NCBI RefSeq assembly: GCF_030324495.1
Contig: NZ_JACAGN010000007.1
Coordinates: 1-64,000, forward strand
Direction of reading: 5' to 3'
Origin: Myroides sp. 1354
Lineage (GTDB): Bacteria > Bacteroidota > Bacteroidia > Flavobacteriales > Flavobacteriaceae
Length of the DNA: 64,000 nt
Numbering within the stretch: position 1 is the first letter of the stretch; each line of letters opens with the position of its first letter. The translations under genes were made by a program, and so were the position numbers. Positions 58,827-64,000 of this stretch are shown here, piece by piece. The notes under the pieces are model-generated. The model made no database searches and was not told the origin of the DNA. It saw only the letters and a program-made list of their open reading frames with translations.

Positions 58827-59826
58827 AAAAAGAGCAATATCCATTCTTTTTATAGCTGTTTCTACATTAATTTTTATTTTTTTCAGTATAAAGAACAAAA
58901 TAAATTCTACTAATGATGAGGTTTACATAGATAGAAATGTCATTAAGACAGAGAGCAACTCATCAGATATTGTCAAGAATATTTACACAATGCCTAGATT
59001 ATCTTTTTCTTATAATAAGCCTGAATTTTTAGCATATAAAATAAATTATACATCAGTAGATATTAACGAATACAACATTAACTCTTCTCAATTAATCAAC
59101 TCTATTTCAATCAATATTAACGATCTAATTACTATTTCCAGTTTTGATAATGATTACTTATATTATATTAACAACAAAAACACACTTCTTAAGATAAACA
59201 AAAAAAATTTAAAAACAGAAAAGATCAAAGATTCTGTTTACAACGCATTTCCAATAAATAAGGAACAATTTCTTATTTATTCAACTATTAAAAACGAAAA
59301 TAAGTACAATATAGGTATATATAAATTAAACCTTAATAGTGAATTAAATAATATTTTAACAAATCAATCTGATACTATTTACAAAATGGAAAATATTCTT
59401 CTTTATGATGGGTATTTTACTCAACATGGAAATGGTTATTTCAGTTACACCTATTACAATATCCCAAAAATTATCCTATTCAAAAGTGATTTAACGTATT
59501 TAAAAACTTTCATACTATCTGACCAAACCGCACTACCTGCTATTTACGCAAGGAACAATACTTTTACATTATCTCAAAGTTTTAAATCTTTCACAAAAGG
59601 TGTATGTCTTAATAATTCGAGAAAGAAACTTGTAGTTTTTTCAAATTACTTTAATAAATATAATCATGGGATTCTATTAGATTATTATTCTTTAGAAACT
59701 GGCAAATATGAGAACAGCAAGCTTATAGTGATAAAGAATCAAAAGATTAATAATTCATACATTCAAAAAATATACTCTAAAGACAAAATTAAAATATTTT
59801 CATTCGGAGATATAATAAATATCTAA
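58816..59826 (+). CDS. membrane-anchored extracytoplasmic protein, possible beta-propeller
   Basis: 336 residues: a single N-terminal membrane helix (about 8-24), then an all-beta extracytoplasmic part with repeated short strands, for example NDYLYYINNKNTLLKINKKN, KYNIGIYKLNLNSE and YFSYTYYNIPKIILFKSD. The periodicity suggests a six-bladed propeller, similar in layout to 6-bladed beta-propeller proteins found beside secreted peptides in Bacteroidetes, but sequence similarity is too weak for a firm call. Very rich in Asn, Ile, Lys and Tyr. It overlaps the MauE-like gene by 11 bp and precedes the peptide gene by 31 bp. Confidence 0.72.
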   Translation: MKNKKRAISILFIAVSTLIFIFFSIKNKINSTNDEVYIDRNVIKTESNSSDIVKNIYTMPRLSFSYNKPEFLAYKINYTSVDINEYNINSSQLINSISININDLITISSFDNDYLYYINNKNTLLKINKKNLKTEKIKDSVYNAFPINKEQFLIYSTIKNENKYNIGIYKLNLNSELNNILTNQSDTIYKMENILLYDGYFTQHGNGYFSYTYYNIPKIILFKSDLTYLKTFILSDQTALPAIYARNNTFTLSQSFKSFTKGVCLNNSRKKLVVFSNYFNKYNHGILLDYYSLETGKYENSKLIVIKNQKINNSYIQKIYSKDKIKIFSFGDIINI

Positions 59827-59857
59827 AATAATTATTAACTAATTAAATTTAAAAATC

Positions 59858-60040
59858 ATGAAAACAATTAAAATTACAATTGCGTTGTTGGCAATTATGG
59901 GAGGTTTTATTCTAAACCAAAGTGTTTATGCCCAAAAAGTGGGGTACGTTTGTGATCAATCATCTGATCGAACATGTCGAATAGGTGATATAACAAGTAA
60001 AGGTGATGCAGAAAAAATTTCTATCCCAGTGAAGCCATAA
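59858..60040 (+). CDS. small secreted two-cysteine peptide
   Basis: 60 residues. The Sec signal peptide (MKTIKITIALLAIMGGFILN, cleavage after VYA, residue 25) leaves a mature peptide of 35 residues that starts with QKVGYVC and holds exactly two cysteines, Cys32 and Cys40 (C-x7-C). The rest is polar and basic. The double glycine at 15-16 is in the hydrophobic core and is not a credible leader-peptidase site. It is the last gene of the barrel - MauE-like - propeller-like set, with a 12-bp terminator stem 30 bp behind it, so it is very likely transcribed. Size and context recall NVEALA and DUF6520-type small secreted proteins of Bacteroidota, but I cannot place it in a family. Function unknown. 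Confidence 0.75.
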   Translation: MKTIKITIALLAIMGGFILNQSVYAQKVGYVCDQSSDRTCRIGDITSKGDAEKISIPVKP

Positions 60041-60070
60041 TTTCTTAATTCTCAAAAAAAAATAAATTCT

Positions 60071-60104
60071 AAGTGGTTGGAAGCAATTCTGACCACTTTT
60101 TTTT
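60071..60104 (+). terminator. intrinsic terminator of the secreted-peptide operon
   Basis: AAGTGGTTGGAA (60071-60082) pairs with TTCTGACCACTT (60087-60098) with two wobble pairs around a GCAA loop; a run of eight T ends it. Confidence 0.9.
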
Positions 60105-60151
60105 ATCAAAACAGTTAATATATCTTTATACTATAGGAATCTATTAAAAAT

Positions 60152-60781
60152 TCAAACTATTCCACGTTCCCTCAACACATCCAACAATTCTTGATAATCT
60201 TTGACATCAAACGCCACTAATAGTTTAGATACTCGTTTCTGAATCGCGCTCCTGCTCAACAAAATTTGATCACTTATTTGATTCATGCGATAGCCTTGAG
60301 CTAGCAAATAGATAATGTGTCTATTTTTTGAATCCAATAAAGAAGCATTTTTTTGCATAGTCTGAATTGCTTTTTTTGCACTAGGACTTACATAAGGGAA
60401 ATCGATTTTGGTAGCGGTTACTAGATCGCAAAACAACTCTTTAGTAAAATCTGATTTGACCAGTAATGCATCTACCTTTCTTCTTTTATACAACTCATAC
60501 AAGACAAGTACTTTCTTATGTTCTGTAAGCAGAATGATCTTGCAATACGGAATATTCTTTTTTATAAACAACGCGCAATCCAAACCTGTTTTTAATTTTC
60601 TTTCAAAAACATCCATACTATGATCTGTAATCAGGGCTAGATCTAAATCTTTTGCTTTGGTAAAGAGCGCAAAAAAATCTTGGCCATTAGCCACCTTCAA
60701 AAAAGTATGTTTTTCATTTCCTAGCACAGCTATATACCCTTCTATCAGTAAAGGATTAGGTTCGATAATTAAAATTTTCAT
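60152..60781 (-). CDS. LuxR/NarL-type response regulator
   Basis: 209 residues from the ATG at 60781 (MKILIIEPNPLLIEGYIAVL). A receiver-like domain (about 1-125) keeps Asp53 (LALITDHSMD), the Thr of IILLTEH and the Lys of LLVKSD. The acidic pair that binds Mg2+ is reduced to a single Glu7, so phosphorylation is uncertain. The C-terminal HTH (about 145-205; NRHIIYLLAQGYRMNQISD, then SRSAIQKRVSKLL) is of the NarL/FixJ kind. It is convergent with the secreted-peptide operon and no histidine kinase is nearby. A link to that operon is only positional. Confidence 0.82.
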   Translation of the reverse strand: MKILIIEPNPLLIEGYIAVLGNEKHTFLKVANGQDFFALFTKAKDLDLALITDHSMDVFERKLKTGLDCALFIKKNIPYCKIILLTEHKKVLVLYELYKRRKVDALLVKSDFTKELFCDLVTATKIDFPYVSPSAKKAIQTMQKNASLLDSKNRHIIYLLAQGYRMNQISDQILLSRSAIQKRVSKLLVAFDVKDYQELLDVLRERGIV

Positions 60782-60880
60782 TTTTACCCTCAAAGTATAA
60801 AAATAAAAACACAACTCTATTTTTTTAACTAAAAAAAATCATAAACTTTAAAAAATCAACTATTTCACATTAATAAATAA

Positions 60881-60917
60881 AATAAAAAACCCAAAAAGAA
60901 TAAACTTTTTGGGTTTT
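60881..60917 (-). terminator. intrinsic terminator of the serC operon
   Basis: AAAACCCAAAAAG (60886-60898) pairs with CTTTTTGGGTTTT (60905-60917) around an AATAAA loop; on the minus strand it ends in a long T/A-rich run 24 bp past the last gene. Confidence 0.88.
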
Positions 60918-60940
60918 ATTTTTTTATATCTGACTAAATA

Positions 60941-61426
60941 CTAGAATAAGCCTTTTAAAGCATCTATCGCACCTCCAAGTCCTTCTTTTCCTCCGCCTAA
61001 AGATCCTAACATATCTTTTAATCCTCCACCATTGCCATCACTTAATCCACCGATTAAATCCGTTAATTGGAAACCACTTTCTCCTCCCTGTACTTTAGAA
61101 ACAATCATTTCAATGACAGAAGGAATTACGCTACCTGCAAAATTAGAAGCTACACCTTCTGGTAATCCGATTTTTTCTGTCAATCCTGAAATTAAGTTGC
61201 CAATCATTCCTGATACCATCGGATTGGATGCTAAATTGCTTACTCCGCCTCCTAGTAAATCAGTTAAACCACTGATATTACCACTGCTGATACTGTCTTT
61301 AAAACCATTGATGATACTCTCACCTGTTTCCTTCGTAACTGCTGAAGTTAGATCTGTTGAAATTGTAGATCCGCTGATTTCTTTTGCACTTACCTGCTCA
61401 ATTAATTTTGTAATTTGCTCTACCAT
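60941..61426 (-). CDS. glycine-rich DUF937-like protein
   Basis: 161 residues, no signal peptide. Helical segments separated by glycine clusters: GLTDLLGGGVSNLASNPMVS, GNLISGLTEKIGLPEGVASN, and a tail GGGLKDMLGSLGGGKEG. This pattern resembles DUF937/YidB-like small proteins. Function unknown. It is 31 bp downstream of the SerA-like gene and precedes a terminator, so it is probably the last gene of the acyl-CoA reductase - serC - serA-like transcript. Confidence 0.75.
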   Translation of the reverse strand: MVEQITKLIEQVSAKEISGSTISTDLTSAVTKETGESIINGFKDSISSGNISGLTDLLGGGVSNLASNPMVSGMIGNLISGLTEKIGLPEGVASNFAGSVIPSVIEMIVSKVQGGESGFQLTDLIGGLSDGNGGGLKDMLGSLGGGKEGLGGAIDALKGLF

Positions 61427-61457
61427 AGTTTTTATTATTTCAAATAAAACTAAGCAA

Positions 61458-62408
61458 TTAATTCAACAAATCTTTTATTTTAACAGTTATTTCAGACCAA
61501 ACTTGGTGCTGACTTTCATGGGTTGCCGTTGCTATATTAGGCGAAAGAGAAAACGCAGGTTGCATCAAGACTTGAATAACAGGATGGGGCTCCTCTTCAA
61601 AGCGATCTAGTCCCGCAAAAAGAATAGTTTCTTTGTTCACCTCATCTACTAAATCCACCTCATTAATAGCTTCTGGATAAGCACAATTGATGACACCTAT
61701 TAAATTTTCAGCTTTTTCAAACGACTCTTTATTGACAATATAACGTTGGAAATATTTCGTATGCACAGAGATAAAATGCGATTGTTCCAACAAAGCATCC
61801 ATTGCAATCGATTCCATATTAATAGGAAAAACAATTCCATTAGGCAATTCAAATTCTGTTTTCACTTGAGGGGTAGCATTATCAGTATACACTACATGCA
61901 TTCCCAATCCTAAGGCTTTTTGTGCTAAAAACTGACCTGCTAGATTCATTCCAATAATTCCCAATGTTTTTCCCGCTATTTCAATACCTGAGCTGTACGA
62001 TTGTTGAAGGGATTTAAACATCGTATCTCCTTCTAACGGCATATTTCTATTCGCCTCTTGCAGTAATCTAGCCCCGCTAAACAAATGAGCGAGTACCATT
62101 TCTGCTGTAGCATTGGCTAGAGATTCCTCTGCCCAAAATACGGTAATTCCGTTGCTTTTGATGTGATCAATCAGCTCTAGATTCACTACAACTCCTGCAA
62201 AAACGATGGCTTTCAAATGTTTTAACTCATCAATCATGGTTTTGTTCAACAAGGTTCCTTGTTGTAACAACAAAACGTCAATTTCATTTTTTTTAGTATA
62301 CGTCACCAATTGCTCATGAGCAACGCGTACTTCTTTTATTTCAAATCCTAATGATTCTAATTCCTGTTTACTATGTTCTGGTATCCCATCATTGGCTAAT
62401 ACTCTCAT
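61458..62408 (-). CDS. SerA-like D-2-hydroxyacid dehydrogenase with degenerate active site
   Basis: 316 residues, aligned over its whole length with flavobacterial 3-phosphoglycerate dehydrogenases (MRVLANDGIP start; NRNMPLEGD; QKALGLGMHVVYTD; ILFAGLDRFEEEP). However, the catalytic Arg of the NxARG motif is Tyr244 (NCAYPEAINE) and the catalytic His of PHIGA is Asn291 (SPNIATA), while Glu273 is kept. The NAD loop GxGxxG reads G153-M-N155-L-A-G158, so the middle Gly is Asn, and the substrate loop GRGGVGMDN has become FAGVVVNLE. It sits 22 bp after serC, where an active serA would be expected. It is either an inactive or repurposed paralogue; an active serA would have to lie elsewhere. The frame is intact, so it is not a simple pseudogene. 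Confidence 0.85.
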   Translation of the reverse strand: MRVLANDGIPEHSKQELESLGFEIKEVRVAHEQLVTYTKKNEIDVLLLQQGTLLNKTMIDELKHLKAIVFAGVVVNLELIDHIKSNGITVFWAEESLANATAEMVLAHLFSGARLLQEANRNMPLEGDTMFKSLQQSYSSGIEIAGKTLGIIGMNLAGQFLAQKALGLGMHVVYTDNATPQVKTEFELPNGIVFPINMESIAMDALLEQSHFISVHTKYFQRYIVNKESFEKAENLIGVINCAYPEAINEVDLVDEVNKETILFAGLDRFEEEPHPVIQVLMQPAFSLSPNIATATHESQHQVWSEITVKIKDLLN

Positions 62409-62430
62409 GCTCTTTTTATTCTTTAGTCTA

Positions 62431-63498
62431 TTAAACCCTTGTTTTCATCTGCTGTAAAACACCTGTAAGCACTTCAACACTATCTAATGTCACAGCATTG
62501 TAAAGTGAAGCACGATAGCCTCCCACAGAACGATGACCTTTGATATTGGCAATATTTGCCTCTCGGCATAATTGATCGAAGATTATATTCATTCCCTCTT
62601 CTTTGAAGGTAAAAGTAGCATTCATCTTTGATCGATCTTCTACTGCTGCAGTTCCAGATACAAAATCCAATGCATCAATGGTTTGATACAACAAATCGGC
62701 TTTCGTTTTATTTAGTTGTTCCATAACCTTTACTCCGCCTTGCTGTTTGAGCCATCTCAGATTCAACAAACAAGTATAAACGGCAAATACATTGGCCGTA
62801 TGATACAAACTATCCTTCGCAATGTGTTCTTGGTAATCCAACATTTGAGGAATAGTTCGTTTTGTTTTTCCCAGAATATCTTCCTTGACAATAATCAAAC
62901 TAACCCCTGCAGAACCAATATTTTTCTGAGCTCCGGCATAAATTAAATCCATTTTTTCGCAGTCAAATTCACGTGAATAAATATCCGAACTCATATCGCA
63001 CACCAAAGGTGCATCCGTTTGAGGGATATAATTGAACTGGGTCCCGTAAATGGTGTTATTCGAGGTAAAGTGAACATAATCAACAAGCTCTTCTATCCTT
63101 ACGTTTTTGGGAATATAAGAGAACTGTTGATCTTCTGAACTCGCTACAATATCAACTTCTCCGAGCATTTGGGCTTGTTCAATCGCTTTACTTGACCAAG
63201 TACCTGTGTTGATATAAGCGGCTTTTTTTTGCATCAAATTATAAGGAACGCGCAAGAATTCCATACTTGCTCCTCCTTGTAGAAATAAAGCAACATAACC
63301 TTTTTGATCCAATCCCAATAGTTCCAAGCTCAATTGCCTAGCCTCTTCAAGAGCAGCAATAAATTCTTTACTTCGATGAGAAATAGACAAAATAGACATT
63401 CCCGTATGTTCAAAATTGAGAACGGCTTGAGCGGCTTGTTCGTATACCGTTTGTGGCAACAAACTAGGACCCGCACAAAAGTTATGTACTTCTTTCAT
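62431..63498 (-). CDS. serC: phosphoserine aminotransferase (SerC)
   Basis: 355 residues, class V aminotransferase. Starts MKEVHNFCAGPSLLPQTVYE, with SILSISHRSKEF, FLQGGASMEFLRVPYNL, the PLP-lysine loop YAGAQKNIGSAGVSLI (about 187-202) and GHRSVGGYRASLYNAVTLDS at the end. It makes phosphoserine from 3-phosphohydroxypyruvate in serine synthesis and can also serve pyridoxal phosphate synthesis. It lies 3 bp downstream of the acyl-CoA reductase gene and 22 bp upstream of the SerA-like gene, the typical flavobacterial order. Confidence 0.97.
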   Translation of the reverse strand: MKEVHNFCAGPSLLPQTVYEQAAQAVLNFEHTGMSILSISHRSKEFIAALEEARQLSLELLGLDQKGYVALFLQGGASMEFLRVPYNLMQKKAAYINTGTWSSKAIEQAQMLGEVDIVASSEDQQFSYIPKNVRIEELVDYVHFTSNNTIYGTQFNYIPQTDAPLVCDMSSDIYSREFDCEKMDLIYAGAQKNIGSAGVSLIIVKEDILGKTKRTIPQMLDYQEHIAKDSLYHTANVFAVYTCLLNLRWLKQQGGVKVMEQLNKTKADLLYQTIDALDFVSGTAAVEDRSKMNATFTFKEEGMNIIFDQLCREANIANIKGHRSVGGYRASLYNAVTLDSVEVLTGVLQQMKTRV

Positions 63499-63501
63499 AA
63501 T

Positions 63502-64000
63502 TTACAATTTTAGCAAAAATTCTAGTGTATCCACTTGATCTGCATAATCCCAAAGCTGTGGATGCTGGGTTTGTCCGAATGCAATACTATCTTCTGTTAA
63601 TTCATTCGATACAATGCACTGTATTTTATCCTGATCTTCACGCAATCGCTCTACTACTTCTTCAATTGTATCGTAATATTCATAATATACCGAAGAAATG
63701 GGCGAAGCATAAGAAGCATCTTCTTTTATTGTTAAAAATCCATTGTCTAATAATTGAAATTCGCTCATTAGAAAAACAGCTTTATTATAATCGTAATTAT
63801 TGGCGTATTTCTCGTACTCAATCACCTCTTTTTGTGCGTACATCCCTTGAAAAAATGCATCAAAATTATATCCTTTTGGCACAAATAACTTGGAAACGCT
63901 TCGACATCCCAATCCGTAGTAAGTAAAAATATCTTTGCTCAATGCTGTCAATTGTTCTGCCGTTTCTTCTCCTGTAAGTAAGGCTACTGAGTTTCTATTT
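63502..64000 (-). CDS. acyl-CoA reductase (LuxC-like), C-terminal part, 5' end outside window
   Basis: The reading frame continues without a stop to the window end; about 166 C-terminal residues are visible. The TTG at 63951 is only an internal leucine codon: upstream in frame stands NRNSVALLTGEETAEQ. The segment SKDIFTYYGLGCRSVSKLFV and the region after it match the C-terminal half of flavobacterial acyl-CoA reductases of the LuxC/aldehyde dehydrogenase type that reduce acyl-CoA to aldehyde. The catalytic cysteine region would lie outside the window. It precedes serC by 3 bp. Confidence 0.85.
   Translation of the reverse strand, partial: NRNSVALLTGEETAEQLTALSKDIFTYYGLGCRSVSKLFVPKGYNFDAFFQGMYAQKEVIEYEKYANNYDYNKAVFLMSEFQLLDNGFLTIKEDASYASPISSVYYEYYDTIEEVVERLREDQDKIQCIVSNELTEDSIAFGQTQHPQLWDYADQVDTLEFLLKL

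Noticed and set aside
59858..60040. Double-glycine leader bacteriocin
   Set aside because: The GG at residues 15-16 lies within the hydrophobic signal core, and there is no peptidase-containing ABC transporter nearby; a Sec signal ending at VYA fits better.
60800..60815. Promoter element before the LuxR-type gene (CAAAGTAT on plus)
   Set aside because: Off by one base in spacing from TAnnTTTG on the minus strand, so it was not counted.

Overview
The window looks like chromosomal DNA of a member of the Flavobacteriaceae (Bacteroidota), close to Flavobacterium or Myroides; the genus cannot be fixed from the sequence alone. The signs are an AT-rich genome, gldF-gldG, PorP/SprF and both known kinds of type IX secretion C-terminal signals (a type A tail and a gliding-associated CHU_C-type tail), menaquinone synthesis, an EttA ABC-F protein, and at least 22 exact copies of the Bacteroidota promoter element TAnnTTTG placed just upstream of genes. 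No tRNA, rRNA, CRISPR array, intact insertion sequence or prophage was seen.

Layout. 1-4.8 kb (minus strand) is a surface-protein operon: a CHU_C-tailed secreted protein, PorP/SprF, a PorE-like OmpA protein and the start of an adhesin-like protein cut by the window edge. 5.2-6.8 kb is a small operon of DUF4920 lipoprotein, CxxCH lipoprotein and MnmD. 7.3-13.6 kb holds ilvE, an SRPBCC/GyrI-like protein, kdsB, a RecD-like helicase, DUF3822 and rsmD. 13.7-16.2 kb has an astacin-like protease, the RNase P RNA gene and menB. 16.5-21.4 kb has a serine-hydrolase lipoprotein and a tight group of HipA-like kinase, DUF3037, TrkH and TrkA. 23.1-28.0 kb is one giant PKD/Ig-like secreted protein. 28.2-39.8 kb has ettA, lipoproteins, holA with its usual flavobacterial neighbours (a small membrane protein, an HsdR-N domain protein, a GT2 glycosyltransferase, an OmpA lipoprotein), a phosphoesterase and two envelope proteins. 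40.1-48.0 kb has convergent rmlA and rmlB, dnaN, gldG-gldF with two small enzymes, and phoH. 49.8-55.9 kb has a 2OG-Fe(II) oxygenase, a SUI1 factor, a nucleoside phosphorylase, truC, a MATE pump, elaA and a CPBP protease. 56.2-60.1 kb is the most unusual locus: an outer-membrane beta-barrel protein, a MauE-like redox membrane protein, an anchored extracytoplasmic protein of unknown fold and a 60-residue secreted two-cysteine peptide, closed by a terminator. 60.2-64.0 kb has a LuxR-type regulator and an acyl-CoA reductase - serC - degenerate serA-like - Gly-rich protein operon.

Most of the window is core flavobacterial housekeeping. The parts that deserve attention are the secreted-peptide locus at 56-60 kb, the SerA-like protein beside SerC that has lost key catalytic and cofactor residues, the HipA-like kinase/DUF3037 pair joined to potassium uptake, and several palindromic or repetitive intergenic elements. 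The recurring promoter element also helped choose several start codons and points to two probable leaderless genes.
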